51,291 bases of DNA, taken from positions 1 through 51,291 of the forward strand of contig DASTRL010000273.1 in NCBI GenBank assembly GCA_035761265.1. The letters run 5' to 3'. Shown piece by piece: positions 24,585-33,742 of the stretch. Under the pieces are notes generated by a model. That model did not search any database. It was given only the letters and a program-made list of their open reading frames with translations, and had not been told where the DNA came from. Every line of letters starts with the position of its first letter. Position 1 is the stretch's first letter. A program made the position numbers and the translations under genes. Origin of the DNA: CADEED01 sp035761265. GTDB taxonomy: Bacteria > Pseudomonadota > Gammaproteobacteria > Steroidobacterales > Steroidobacteraceae.

Positions 24585-25898
24585 CTACGCGTTCTTGCCG
24601 ATCTCCTTTTCCTTCTCGAAGCGGCGTCCCAGCCACCAGCCATTGATGGCCCACAGCGCCGCCACCGCGGCCGCGGTCAGCGCCTGCGCGATGCCGCCCA
24701 TGCCGACGGCGTCCAGGAATTTCTTCAGCTGCGCGAAGCCGGCATCGGCGATGCGGTACACGGCGACGTCGCAGACGTTCTTGGCCTTGTACTTGCTCTC
24801 CTTGTCCACCTTGCTGAAGAGCATTTCGCGACCCGGCCGGACCAGCGCGTACTCGCCCCAACGGCGGATCACCATGGCCGCGGCCAGCACGCTGAACGTG
24901 CCGAACACGGCGTAGACGGTGAGCCCGAACACCATGATCAGGGGCACGGTGATGAGCAGCGCGATCACGCCGACGCGCGTGGCGATGAAGCCGGTGAGCG
25001 ACAGCTGCGTGATGATGACCAGCGTCTGTACCGTGACGTCGAGGCTGGCGAACACCTGCGTGCGCGCCGCGAGCTCCTCGAATTGCTTTTCGACCAGCTC
25101 GAGCTGTTCGAAGTAGAGAAACGTGTTGATCGCCGAGATGCCGGCGATGAACAGCGCGATGGCCAGCAGGTAGGGATTACGCAGCACCAGCATGAATCCC
25201 GCGAAGGGATTGCCGCCGAGCGCGCGCTCGCGCTCCGAGAGTTGCGCCGGGCCCGATGCGGCGCCCGGCGCGATGTGGCGCCACTGCGCGAGCAGCAGGC
25301 GCGACAGCACGATGGCGACAAAGTACATGCCGGCGCCGAGATACAGCACGCCGGAATTTCCGATGTTCTTGACGAACAAGGCGGTGGCGCCGGGTCCGAC
25401 CAGCGCGCCGAGCGTACCGCCGGCGGCGATGAAGCCGAACAGCCGCTTGGTCTGCTCGCTCGAGAGCATTTCCAGCATGAAACTCCAGAACACCGACACC
25501 AGCAGCAGATTCATCACGCTGATGGCGACGTAGAAGATCCGCGCCACCATTGGATCCGGTGCGCCGCCCTCGAAGATCCGCGCGGTGACCAGGAATGCCA
25601 CGGTCATGAACCCGTAGATGGCCGGCAGCAGGACCGCGCGCCGCACGCGCGCCACCAGCCAGCCGTAGAACGGCACGATCAGGATGGCGAACAACGCGGT
25701 GAAACCCCAGAGGTTCTGGGTCGCTTCGCGGCCGAGCACCGTGCCGATGGTCTCGCGCACCGGCCGCACGGCGAAATAGCCGCCGAGCACGCAGAACAGC
25801 AGCGCGAACCCGGTGATGACGATGCGCGCTTCGGCGCCGTCGACCGGGAACCACGGCGGTTTGTCAGGCCGTGGGACGGCGCCCTGGGGTGAATTCAT
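24585..25898 (-). CDS. NTP/NDP exchange transporter family (ADP/ATP translocase-like) membrane protein
   Basis: A 437-residue polytopic protein with about 12 hydrophobic segments. The opening ARIVITGFALLFCVLGGYFAVRPVRETIGTVLG and FFGFIAAGG-type segments (KRLFGFIAAGGTLGALVGPG) match the bacterial Npt1/Npt2-like group within the major facilitator fold; the C-terminal RRWGEYALVRPGREMLFSKVDKESKYKAKN is a strong family mark. Classical members exchange ATP for ADP in intracellular bacteria and plastids; free-living Proteobacteria carry divergent homologues of unknown substrate. It starts 12 bases after the stop of the beta-CASP nuclease gene, so the two are one operon. A nucleotide-type substrate is inference. 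Confidence 0.82.
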   Translation of the reverse strand: MNSPQGAVPRPDKPPWFPVDGAEARIVITGFALLFCVLGGYFAVRPVRETIGTVLGREATQNLWGFTALFAILIVPFYGWLVARVRRAVLLPAIYGFMTVAFLVTARIFEGGAPDPMVARIFYVAISVMNLLLVSVFWSFMLEMLSSEQTKRLFGFIAAGGTLGALVGPGATALFVKNIGNSGVLYLGAGMYFVAIVLSRLLLAQWRHIAPGAASGPAQLSERERALGGNPFAGFMLVLRNPYLLAIALFIAGISAINTFLYFEQLELVEKQFEELAARTQVFASLDVTVQTLVIITQLSLTGFIATRVGVIALLITVPLIMVFGLTVYAVFGTFSVLAAAMVIRRWGEYALVRPGREMLFSKVDKESKYKAKNVCDVAVYRIADAGFAQLKKFLDAVGMGGIAQALTAAAVAALWAINGWWLGRRFEKEKEIGKNA

Positions 25899-25910
25899 CG
25901 TGCGGCGATT

Positions 25911-27344
25911 CTAGGTAAGAGGACGGTCGCCGGCCAGCGCGGGCAAGCCCGCCAGATCGATTCGCAAGCCGGGATGTGAGACCGTGACGGTCGCGCCGCG
26001 TTCGCGCAACCTGCCCGCCAGCACTTGCGCCGCCTCGGGCTCACCATGCACCAGGAAAACCGGCGGCCGGTTCCGGAAACTGTCATACCAGCGCAGCAAC
26101 TGCGCCTGATCGCCGTGTGCCGAAAGCCCGCCGAGCGTATGCACCTGCGCCGCGACCGGCACCCGCCGCCCGTGGATCCGCACCTCGGGGAGCCGGTCGA
26201 CGAGCTGCCGCCCCAGGGTGCCCGGCGCCTGGAAGCCGGTGATCAGCACGTGGCATTCCGCGCGCGACAGGTTGTGGCGCAGGTGGTGCAGGACCCTGCC
26301 GCCGTTCGCCATGCCGGATCCGGCGATGATGATGGCGCCCGCCGCGATGCGGTTGATGGCGCGCGACTCATCCGCAGACTCCGACAGCACCAGGTTCGGC
26401 AGTGCCGGCATGCCGCGGAAGCCGGCGCGCAACCGGTTGGCCTCGGCGTCGAGGCGGTCGGGATGATTCCAGTACACGCGGCTCGCGGCGATCGCCATGG
26501 GACTGTCGAGGAAGATCTTCCACCGCGCCAGGCGCCACTCGGCGAAGTGCTGCGCGAGTAGATAGAGGAATTCCTGGCTGCGGCCGATGGCGAACGCCGG
26601 CACGATGATGTTGCCGCCGTCACGCGCCGCCTGCTCGAGCACGGCGCCGAGTTCGCGCGCCGTGTCCTCGCGCTGGCGGTGCAGCCGGTCACCGTAGGTG
26701 CTCTCCATGAGCACCAGGTCGGCGGAGGTGAACGCGAACGGGTCCTGCAGGATGGGCGCGTCGTACTGGCCGAGATCGCCGGAAAACACCAGCTTGCGGT
26801 GCTGCTCCGGCCCGTCCGGGCGCGGGCGTTCGCCGACCCACATCTCGATGCTCGAGGACCCGAGGATGTGGCCCGCTTCGCGGATGCATACCGTGATGCC
26901 GGGCAGGAGCTCGCGCGCCGCGTCGTAGGGCACGGCCTTCACCTGGCGCATGACGGCCTGCACGTCTTCGAGGTCGAACCACGGCGCGATGCGCTCGCCG
27001 CCCGGGTCGCGGTTGGCGCGCTCCGCCTCGCGCAGCGCCAGTTCCGCCGCGTCGCGCAGCAGGATGGGCAGCAGGTCGGCGCAGGCCGGGTTCGTGTAGA
27101 TAGGGCCGCGGAAGCCGCGCCTGACCAGCAGCGGCAGCCGCCCGCAGTGATCGATGTGAGCGTGACTCAGCACCACCGCATCCACTTCGCCCGGCTCGAA
27201 CGGAAAGGCGCGCCGGTTGCGCGCGGTGGCGTCCGCGCCGCCCTGGATCATGCCGCAGTCCAGCAGCAGCTGGCGGCCTCCGGCGCGCACGATGTGGCAG
27301 GACCCGGTCACTTCGCCGGCGGCACCGAAAAATTCAAGCTGCAT
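25911..27344 (-). CDS. MBL-fold beta-CASP hydrolase, RNA-processing exonuclease type
   Basis: A 477-residue protein of the YSH1/CPSF73-like family of metallo-beta-lactamase nucleases. The ATG at 27344 starts MQLEFFGAAGEVTGSCHIV, the standard opening. Zinc ligands lie in SHAHIDHCG (H61, H63, D65, H66), EAGHILGSS and FSGDLGQ; the beta-CASP domain follows (DLVLMESTYGDRLH, NIIVPAFAIGRSQEFLYLL, SGMANGGRVLHHL) and the last conserved histidine motif is FLVHGEP. Such enzymes cleave or trim RNA. It is the first gene of the minus-strand operon ending in the AlkB-like gene and is divergent from the molybdenum hydroxylase gene, 55 bases away. Confidence 0.92.
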   Translation of the reverse strand: MQLEFFGAAGEVTGSCHIVRAGGRQLLLDCGMIQGGADATARNRRAFPFEPGEVDAVVLSHAHIDHCGRLPLLVRRGFRGPIYTNPACADLLPILLRDAAELALREAERANRDPGGERIAPWFDLEDVQAVMRQVKAVPYDAARELLPGITVCIREAGHILGSSSIEMWVGERPRPDGPEQHRKLVFSGDLGQYDAPILQDPFAFTSADLVLMESTYGDRLHRQREDTARELGAVLEQAARDGGNIIVPAFAIGRSQEFLYLLAQHFAEWRLARWKIFLDSPMAIAASRVYWNHPDRLDAEANRLRAGFRGMPALPNLVLSESADESRAINRIAAGAIIIAGSGMANGGRVLHHLRHNLSRAECHVLITGFQAPGTLGRQLVDRLPEVRIHGRRVPVAAQVHTLGGLSAHGDQAQLLRWYDSFRNRPPVFLVHGEPEAAQVLAGRLRERGATVTVSHPGLRIDLAGLPALAGDRPLT

Positions 27345-27399
27345 GGGGAGCGCTACATTAACATCGAGCCGCATCGCAAACCGTTCACGAGGAGCGGCC

Positions 27400-29559
27400 A
27401 TGAGCGCATCAGCACCCCCACATCTCGACCGCCGCAGCTTCCTGGTCGGCGGCGCCGTCATCGGCGCCGGCCTGTACGTCGGCATCCGCATCGCCGAGAA
27501 CCGCTTCGACAAAGACGCAGCGGCGCAGGGCCAGGTATTCCAGCCCAATGCCTTCCTGCGCATCTCGCCCGACGATTCGGTCACCGTGATCATCGGCAAA
27601 TCGGAAATGGGCCAGGGCGTCTACACCGGCCTCGCCATGGCCGCCGCCGAGGAGCTGGACATCGATCCGCGGCGAGTCACGGTGGAGTTCGCACCGGCGG
27701 ATCCCGCGTTCAACGTGCCTTTCGCGCCCGTGCAGTTCACCGGCGGCAGCATGAGCACCAGCACCACGTACCTGCCGCTGCGCGAGGCCGGCGCCCGGGC
27801 GCGTGCCATGCTGGTCGCCGCCGCGGCGAAGCGCTGGCGCGTGGCTGCCGGGGCGCTGCGCACCGAGGACGGCCGCGTGTTCGATGGCGATCGCTCGCTG
27901 AGTTATGGCGCGCTCGCCGAGGCCGCATCGAAGGAAGCCGTGCCGGCGGAGGTGACGCTCAAGGATCCCGCGCAGTTCCGCTACCTGGGCAAGCCGCAGA
28001 AGCGGCTCGACGCGCCCATGAAGGTGGACGGCAGCGCGAAGTTCGGGCTCGACATGCGCCTGCCGCAGATGTGGTTCGCCGTCGTGGAGCGCCCGCCGGT
28101 GATCGGCGCGAAGCTGCGCAAGGTGGATGACGGCGCGGCGCGCGCCATCCCGGGCGTGGTGGAGGTGAAGGAGATTCCTTCGGGCGTCGCGGTGTATGCC
28201 ACCAGCACCTGGGCCGCGCGCCGCGGGCGCGAAGCACTGGTGTTGGAGTGGGACGAAGGTCCCAACAAGAACCTGTCGACGGCCGCGCTGCGCGCAGAAT
28301 TCCGGCGGCTCGCGGGGCAGCCGGGTGCGGTGGCGAGCGAGCGCGGCGACGTGCGCGGCGCGCTCGCGGGCGCGGCGCAACGCATGGACGTGGAATATGA
28401 GCTGCCCTACCTCGCGCATGCGCCCATGGAGCCGCTCAACTGCCTGGCTCACGCGCGCGCCGATGGTTGCGATCTGTACTACGGCACGCAGATGCAATCG
28501 CCGGACCGGGACGCGGTGGCCGAGGCGCTCGGCCTGGACCCCGCCAGCGTGAAGGTCCATACCGCGTTCCTCGGCGGCGGCTTCGGCCGCCGCGCGCAGC
28601 GCTATTCGGAAGTGGCGGTCGAGGCCGCGCATGCCTCGCGTGCCGCCGGCCGGCCCGTGCAGGTGGTGTGGACGCGCGAGGACGACGTGCGCGGGCTGTC
28701 CTATCGTCCGTTCGTGGTATCGCGCATCCGCGCCGGCGTCGATTCGCAGGGCAATGCCGTCGCATGGCAGCAATGCATCGTCAGCCAGCCGGTGCTGCGC
28801 GGCGGCCGGTTCGAGTCGTTCATCCCCAAAGGTTCCGCGTTCGATCCCTCGAGCGTCGAGGGCGCCTCGGACATGCCATACAGCATCCCGAACCTGCTGG
28901 TGGACACGCACGAAGGCAATCGCACCGTGCCGATCCTCTGGTGGCGCTCGGTGGGCCACTCGCACACCGCTTTCACGGTGAATTGCGGCATGGACGAGCT
29001 GGCCGCGCTCGCCGGTGCAGACCCGGTCGAATTCCGCCGCAAGTTGCTGGGCCAGGACAGCCGCTTCCTCGCCGTGCTCGACAAGGCCGCGCAGATGAGC
29101 GGCTGGGGCACGCCGCTGCCCGCCGGACGCGGCCGCGGCATCGCGATCCAGCATTCCTTCGGCAGCATCGTCGCCGAAGTGGCCGAAGTGTCCGTCCGGG
29201 ACAGCGACGTGCGCGTGCACAAGGTGTGGTGCGCGATCGATTGCGGCTTCGCGGCAAACCCGTCGGGCGTCGTGGCGCAGATGGAGAGCGCCATCAACTA
29301 CGGACTCACGGCCGCGTTGTACGGCGAGATCACGTTCGAGAACGGCCGCGTGCAGCAGAGCAACTTCCACGACTACCCGATCCTGCGCATCGACGCGGCG
29401 CCCGAAATCGAGGTGGCCATCATCAATTCGGGCGCGGACAAGATGGGGGGCGCCGGCGAGCCGGGCACGCCGCCGATCGCACCAGCCGTCGCCAACGCGA
29501 TCTACGCCGCGACCGGCAGGCGCATCCGCAAGTTGCCGATCAGCAGGAACTTCACCTGA
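27400..29559 (+). CDS. Molybdopterin-binding xanthine dehydrogenase-family large subunit (isoquinoline 1-oxidoreductase beta-like), Tat-exported
   Basis: A 719-residue protein with a twin-arginine signal (DRRSFLVGGAVIGAGLYVG), preceded by a strong ribosome site (ACGAGGAG). It has the molybdenum-hydroxylase large-subunit layout: an N-terminal GKSEMGQGVYTGLAMAAAEE, a middle LGGGFGRRAQRYSEVAVEAA, and the catalytic glutamate region GGAGEPGTPPIAPAVANAI. Related enzymes hydroxylate N-heterocycles or oxidise aldehydes in the periplasm, using a separate [2Fe-2S] alpha subunit. No such gene is adjacent on either side, so the partner must be elsewhere. Its stop overlaps the convergent amidohydrolase gene by eight bases. 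Confidence 0.88.
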   Translation: MSASAPPHLDRRSFLVGGAVIGAGLYVGIRIAENRFDKDAAAQGQVFQPNAFLRISPDDSVTVIIGKSEMGQGVYTGLAMAAAEELDIDPRRVTVEFAPADPAFNVPFAPVQFTGGSMSTSTTYLPLREAGARARAMLVAAAAKRWRVAAGALRTEDGRVFDGDRSLSYGALAEAASKEAVPAEVTLKDPAQFRYLGKPQKRLDAPMKVDGSAKFGLDMRLPQMWFAVVERPPVIGAKLRKVDDGAARAIPGVVEVKEIPSGVAVYATSTWAARRGREALVLEWDEGPNKNLSTAALRAEFRRLAGQPGAVASERGDVRGALAGAAQRMDVEYELPYLAHAPMEPLNCLAHARADGCDLYYGTQMQSPDRDAVAEALGLDPASVKVHTAFLGGGFGRRAQRYSEVAVEAAHASRAAGRPVQVVWTREDDVRGLSYRPFVVSRIRAGVDSQGNAVAWQQCIVSQPVLRGGRFESFIPKGSAFDPSSVEGASDMPYSIPNLLVDTHEGNRTVPILWWRSVGHSHTAFTVNCGMDELAALAGADPVEFRRKLLGQDSRFLAVLDKAAQMSGWGTPLPAGRGRGIAIQHSFGSIVAEVAEVSVRDSDVRVHKVWCAIDCGFAANPSGVVAQMESAINYGLTAALYGEITFENGRVQQSNFHDYPILRIDAAPEIEVAIINSGADKMGGAGEPGTPPIAPAVANAIYAATGRRIRKLPISRNFT

Positions 29560-30859
29560 GTGAAAGGTAGTCGAGCGCCACCTGCGCGATGGCGCGCGTG
29601 GCCAGCGGCAATGCTTTCTCGTCGAGGTAGAACAGGGGCGAGTGGTTGGCCGGCGCCGTGGCCGGGTCCGTGCCCTGAGGCGTGACGCCCACGAAGAAAT
29701 AGAAGCTCGGCACCTGCTGCGCGAAGAACGCGAAATCCTCGCCGGCGGTGATCAGGGAAATCTCGCCGACGTTGCCCTCGCCGGCCACCTTGCGCAGGCT
29801 CGGCAGCACGCGTGTCGTGAGCGCGGGATCGTTGTACAGCACCGGGTTGCGGTAGTCCTCGAGCGAGAACGTGGCCGTGGCGCCGTTCGCCGCGGCGGTC
29901 TGCTCCACCATGCGCTTCGCCGCCTGCGTCACCTGCCGGTACTGCGCCTCCTCGAAGGTGCGGATCGTGCCGGTGAGCTCCACGCGGTCGGGAATGATGT
30001 TGCTGCGCACCCCGCCCTTCACCGTCCCCACCGAGAGGACGGCAGGATTGCGCGTGATGTCGACCTGGCGGCTGACGATGGTCTGCAGCCCGCCGATGAT
30101 CTGCGCGGCGGTCACCACCGGATCGACACCCTGCCAGGGCCGCGCCCCGTGCGTCTGCCGGCCGTTCACGACGGCGCTCCAGATCTGCGAACCCGCCATG
30201 ATCGGGCCGGAGCGGTAGCCGATGAAGCCGGTATTCAAGGGGGCCCAGGCATGCCAGGCGAACATCACCTCGGGCGCGTACTTCGCGAACAAGCCTTCCT
30301 TCAGCATCATGGAGGCGCCGCCTGCCTCGCCAGCGGGAGCACCTTCCTCGGCCGGCTGGAACACGAACAGGATGTTGCCGCGCCACTGCGACCGGCTCCT
30401 GGACAGTGCCTCGGCGACACCCATGAGCACGGCCACGTGCGAGTCGTGTCCGCAGGCATGCATGACGCCCACCTGCTCGCCGAGGTAGTTAGCAGTCGCC
30501 GTCGAACGGAACGGCACGTCGGTGCGCTCCACCACCGGCAGCGCGTCCATGTCCGCCCGCAGTGCGATCGTCGGACCCGGCTGACCCGATTTCAGGAGAC
30601 CCGCCACGCCCGTGTGGGCGATGCCGGTCTCGACTTCCAGACCCAGCCGGCGCAGGTGAGCGGCGACGAGCTGCGCCGTGCGCACCTCGCGATTGGAGAG
30701 TTCTGGATGCTGGTGCAGGTCGCGCCGCCAGGCGAGCACCTTGGGCTCGACGGCCGCAAGCTCTTCATCCACACTCGCCCGCGCACCGGGAACCAGTGTC
30801 GCCGCCAGTGCAACCCAGGTCAACGCCCGAAGCGCGAACGTGTAGGCCATCGTCGACAT
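29552..30859 (-). CDS. M20 family metallopeptidase / amidohydrolase, secreted
   Basis: A 435-residue protein with a signal peptide (YTFALRALTWVALAATLVPGARA). Zinc-binding and catalytic motifs of the M20D (IAA-amino acid/hippurate hydrolase) group are present: LRADMDALPVVE, HACGHDSHVAVLMG, FQPAEEG (general-base Glu), a dimerisation domain with QTHGARPWQGVDPV, and GEDFAFFAQQ. Such enzymes hydrolyse N-acyl amino acids; the substrate is unknown. The start may also be the ATG three codons later (30850). Its 3' end overlaps the 3' end of the molybdenum hydroxylase gene. Confidence 0.9.
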   Translation of the reverse strand: MSTMAYTFALRALTWVALAATLVPGARASVDEELAAVEPKVLAWRRDLHQHPELSNREVRTAQLVAAHLRRLGLEVETGIAHTGVAGLLKSGQPGPTIALRADMDALPVVERTDVPFRSTATANYLGEQVGVMHACGHDSHVAVLMGVAEALSRSRSQWRGNILFVFQPAEEGAPAGEAGGASMMLKEGLFAKYAPEVMFAWHAWAPLNTGFIGYRSGPIMAGSQIWSAVVNGRQTHGARPWQGVDPVVTAAQIIGGLQTIVSRQVDITRNPAVLSVGTVKGGVRSNIIPDRVELTGTIRTFEEAQYRQVTQAAKRMVEQTAAANGATATFSLEDYRNPVLYNDPALTTRVLPSLRKVAGEGNVGEISLITAGEDFAFFAQQVPSFYFFVGVTPQGTDPATAPANHSPLFYLDEKALPLATRAIAQVALDYLSLR

Positions 30860-30922
30860 GTGGAACCGAGCATGCGCCGATTGGTCGCACTACTGCAACG
30901 CACGGATACTCGCCCATCCACC

Positions 30923-32074
30923 ATGCACATCGTCGATGCCACGTTGTTCTACTCGCCGACCAGCGGCGGGGTGAAGCGCTACCTGCTCGCCAAGCACGAG
31001 TGGATGCGCGCGCACACGAGCTGGCGCCACAGCATCGTGGTGCCCGGCGAGACGAGCACGCATGCGCCCGGCGAGCTGTCGACCGTGGCCGGCGGAAAAG
31101 TCCCGGGCGCCTTCAACTACCGTCTGCCCCTGAACCCGCTGCGTTGGGCGCACGCCATCGACGCGCTCGAACCCGACCTCATCGAAGTCGGCGATGCCTT
31201 CCACCCGGCCTGGGCGGCGGCCTCGGTGGCGCAGCGTCGCGGCATCCCGCTGATCGGCTTCTATCACTCGAACTTCCCGCAGCTCGCGGGCCGGAGGCTG
31301 GGCGTCGCGGTGCAGAAGTTCATCGAGTGGTACGTGCGCGAAACCTATCAGCGCTGCGAGCAGGTGCTCGCGCCGAGCCGCTACATGTGCGAGTACCTGC
31401 ACGGCATCGGCGTCGGCCACGCGACGTTCCAGCCGTTGGGCGTGGACGTCGACACCTTCGCGCCCACGGCGCGGCGCGACCTGCGCCGCGAGCTCCAACT
31501 ACCGCCCGCGACGCGGCTGCTGGTGTTCGCCGGTCGCTTCTCCGCGGAGAAGAACATCCCCATGCTGCTCGAGGCCTTCCGCAGGCTCGGGTCGCCGTAT
31601 CACCTGCTGCTGATCGGCGGCGAGGCGTCCGGGCGCAGCGGCAACGTCACGCGACTGCCGTACTGCCGCGACAATCGCCAGCTGGCGAGCTACCTCGGCG
31701 CGGCCGATGCCTTCGTGCACGCCGGCGTGCACGAGACCTTCGGGCTCGTGGTGCTCGAGGCGCTGGCCTGCGCGCGGCCCGTGGTCGCGATGCGTGCGGG
31801 CGCGATTCCCGAACTCGTCGACGAGCGCATCGGGCTGCTGGCCGAGCCACAGCTCGACGCCTCGCGCTCCGCGGCGAATCTCGCCGACGCGATCTGCGCC
31901 CTGTACGAACGCGACCTGGATGCACTGGGCGCGGCCGGCCGCCGGCACGTCGTGGGCAACTATGGCTGGACGCGATCCCTGCAGTCGCTGATGGCGCGCT
32001 ACCAGGCAGCGGTGAGCGTGCGGCACCTGCCCGCGGTTGCGCAGGCCCTGGCCCGCGCCGAGCCCACGCACTGA
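30923..32074 (+). CDS. Glycosyltransferase family 4/1 type
   Basis: A 383-residue GT-B glycosyltransferase. The N-terminal half has MHIVDATLFYSPTSGGVKRYL (donor/acceptor loop) and the C-terminal half the sugar-nucleotide site: LVFAGRFSAEKNIPMLLEAF, VHAGVHETFGLVVLEALACARP (E-x7-E motif) and VVAMRAGAIPELVDE. Acceptor is unknown. An in-frame ATG at 30872 would add 17 residues; I prefer 30923 because the conserved opening starts there. It is divergent from the amidohydrolase gene and stands alone, with no other glycan genes close by. Confidence 0.88.
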   Translation: MHIVDATLFYSPTSGGVKRYLLAKHEWMRAHTSWRHSIVVPGETSTHAPGELSTVAGGKVPGAFNYRLPLNPLRWAHAIDALEPDLIEVGDAFHPAWAAASVAQRRGIPLIGFYHSNFPQLAGRRLGVAVQKFIEWYVRETYQRCEQVLAPSRYMCEYLHGIGVGHATFQPLGVDVDTFAPTARRDLRRELQLPPATRLLVFAGRFSAEKNIPMLLEAFRRLGSPYHLLLIGGEASGRSGNVTRLPYCRDNRQLASYLGAADAFVHAGVHETFGLVVLEALACARPVVAMRAGAIPELVDERIGLLAEPQLDASRSAANLADAICALYERDLDALGAAGRRHVVGNYGWTRSLQSLMARYQAAVSVRHLPAVAQALARAEPTH

Positions 32075-32108
32075 GCCGCCCCGGCCGTCTGCGGCCGCGC
32101 CGCGCGCC

Positions 32109-32702
32109 TCAGGCCCAGCCGGACCATTTCTGCAGGTAGTCCTGCGCCCACTTCACGTCCTCGAGTCCCGCCCCGATGCGCATCTGGTCGACGTAGTTGG
32201 CGAAGTTGCGCTGCACGGCCTCGGCGCCACCGAAACGGCGCTCGAACTTCTCGATGATCTCCGGCGGTGCGCCGATCACCGAATAGCGCATCTTCGTGTC
32301 GACGATGATGAACACGTCGACACTGGAGGCGAGCAGGCAGGTGGGATTCGACACCAGGCGCGTGCGCAGCCAGCGCGTGAGGCCCTCGTCGAGTTTTCCC
32401 GAGTGCCGGAAATGCGGCTTCGGCGCCGACAGATTGGCGATGTAGAACTCGCCGCCGCAGGTGCCGTTGAGGAAGCCGATGAGCCGCGCCGATTCATTGA
32501 AGCCCGGATCGCCTTCCGGCGGGTGGATGCCCTCGGGAAATGCCCGTCCATCGAGCGGCGCGCGCGGCCACCACACTTCCTGGCGCGGCTTCTTTGCGCT
32601 GGGCGCGAAGCGCTTCGCGGCAAGCTCTTCGAAGCGCGCCTGGATACGCTTGCGCTCCTCCGGCGTCAGGTCGCGCAGCTCGACCTTCACCGACTCTTTC
32701 AC
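32109..32702 (-). CDS. Conserved hypothetical protein, last gene of the cobW operon
   Basis: A 197-residue soluble protein starting with GTG, which overlaps the WD40 gene stop as GTGA. The N-terminus is highly charged (KVELRDLTPEERKRIQARFEELAAKR), followed by a mixed alpha/beta region (ARLIGFLNGTCGGEFYIANL, SVDVFIIVDTKMRYSVIGAPP) and a helical C-terminus ending KWAQDYLQKWSGWA. I do not recognise the family; there is no signal peptide or membrane segment. Coupled translation with the WD40 gene suggests joint function. Confidence 0.65.
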   Translation of the reverse strand: MKESVKVELRDLTPEERKRIQARFEELAAKRFAPSAKKPRQEVWWPRAPLDGRAFPEGIHPPEGDPGFNESARLIGFLNGTCGGEFYIANLSAPKPHFRHSGKLDEGLTRWLRTRLVSNPTCLLASSVDVFIIVDTKMRYSVIGAPPEIIEKFERRFGGAEAVQRNFANYVDQMRIGAGLEDVKWAQDYLQKWSGWA

Positions 32703-33742
32703 GTCGCGACCATGTCGAACAGTGTGACGCGGCCGCGCTTTTCGCCGACGGCGAGGCGCTTGCCATCGGGCGACCAGCGCAGTGCGCTGATCTCGCCGTC
32801 GGTCATCTGCACGTCGATGGGGTCGCGTGCCTTTCCCGGCCGCCACAGCACGATGCGCCAGTCGCGCCCGCCGCTCGCCAGGTGTTCGCCTCCCGTCTGC
32901 CACGCGAAGGCGTCGACCCGATCCGTGTGGCCGCTCAACACGAGAGGCCTCGTGCCTTCAGGGCCGCGCCCGGAGAAATCCCAGAGCACCATGTCGTTGC
33001 CGGTGCAGGAGGCAAGGTACTTGCTGTTGTCGCTCCAGCCGACCAGCTGCACGCGCCCATCGTAGCCGCGCATCTGCGAGTCCTTGCCCGTGGAGCGGTT
33101 CCAGAAATGCAGGGTGCCGTCGGCCATGCCGCTTGCGAGGAATCGACCATTGCCGCTGAAGTTTACCGTGAGACTGGCGGCAGGCCATTTGTAACGTCGC
33201 GTTTCGTAGCGCGAATTCTCGATGCGGTGCACCGCAATCTCGCCATTCAGGGCCACGCCGAGATCGGTGCCGGGGCGATCGAAGGCCAGCGCCACGGCGG
33301 TGTTCGCGGCGGGGGCGAAGGCATGGACCTTGTCACCGTCCGCCGTCCACAGCGCCACCGATTTGCCCGCGGCGGTGGCCAGCAGGTCGCCGCGTGGCGC
33401 ATACACCAGCGCCTGCGTGGCGCCGAGGCCGGGCTTCCAGCGCTTGAGCTCGCGCGCCTGCGCGGCATCCCACAGCGCCACGGCGCCGTCCTGTCCGGCG
33501 GTGGCGAAGCGCCGCGCATGCGGTTGCCAGGCGACGGCCAGCGTGCCGAGCAGGTGCTCGCCCACGATCGCCAGCGAGAGGCCACTGTCACCCGCACCGG
33601 CGCCGGCGAGGCCCACCTTGCCCTCGCCTCCGGCGATCGCGATCTGCGTGCCGTCCGCCGACCAGGCGATATCGACCACGTAGTCGTCGAATGCCGCCGA
33701 AGCGCGCGGCTCGAGCGCGAATGAAAGGGACTGCCTGGCCAT
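32699..33742 (-). CDS. WD40 repeat protein
   Basis: A 347-residue cytoplasmic beta-propeller protein. At least six WD-like blades can be read: DIAWSADGTQIAIAGGEGKV, VAWQPHARRFATAGQDGAVALWD, LVYAPRGDLLATAAGKSVALW, VNFSGNGRFLASGMADGTLHFWN, VGWSDNSKYLASCTGNDMVLWD, FAWQTGGEHLASGGRDWRI and RWSPDGKRLAVGEKRGRVTLFD. Such propellers bind other proteins. It lies 18 bases after a CobW/ZNG1-like GTPase gene, with an 11-base tandem repeat between them that includes its start codon. A link to metal handling is inferred from context only. Confidence 0.88.
   Translation of the reverse strand: MARQSLSFALEPRASAAFDDYVVDIAWSADGTQIAIAGGEGKVGLAGAGAGDSGLSLAIVGEHLLGTLAVAWQPHARRFATAGQDGAVALWDAAQARELKRWKPGLGATQALVYAPRGDLLATAAGKSVALWTADGDKVHAFAPAANTAVALAFDRPGTDLGVALNGEIAVHRIENSRYETRRYKWPAASLTVNFSGNGRFLASGMADGTLHFWNRSTGKDSQMRGYDGRVQLVGWSDNSKYLASCTGNDMVLWDFSGRGPEGTRPLVLSGHTDRVDAFAWQTGGEHLASGGRDWRIVLWRPGKARDPIDVQMTDGEISALRWSPDGKRLAVGEKRGRVTLFDMVAT

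Noticed and set aside
24510..25892. Long plus-strand open frame opposite the translocase gene
   Set aside because: The product is Asp/His/Gln/Arg-rich with no domain, exactly antisense to a 12-helix membrane protein.
29642..30922. Possible long N-terminal extension of the glycosyltransferase
   Set aside because: The in-frame extension covers the whole antisense amidohydrolase gene; the family fold begins at 30923.
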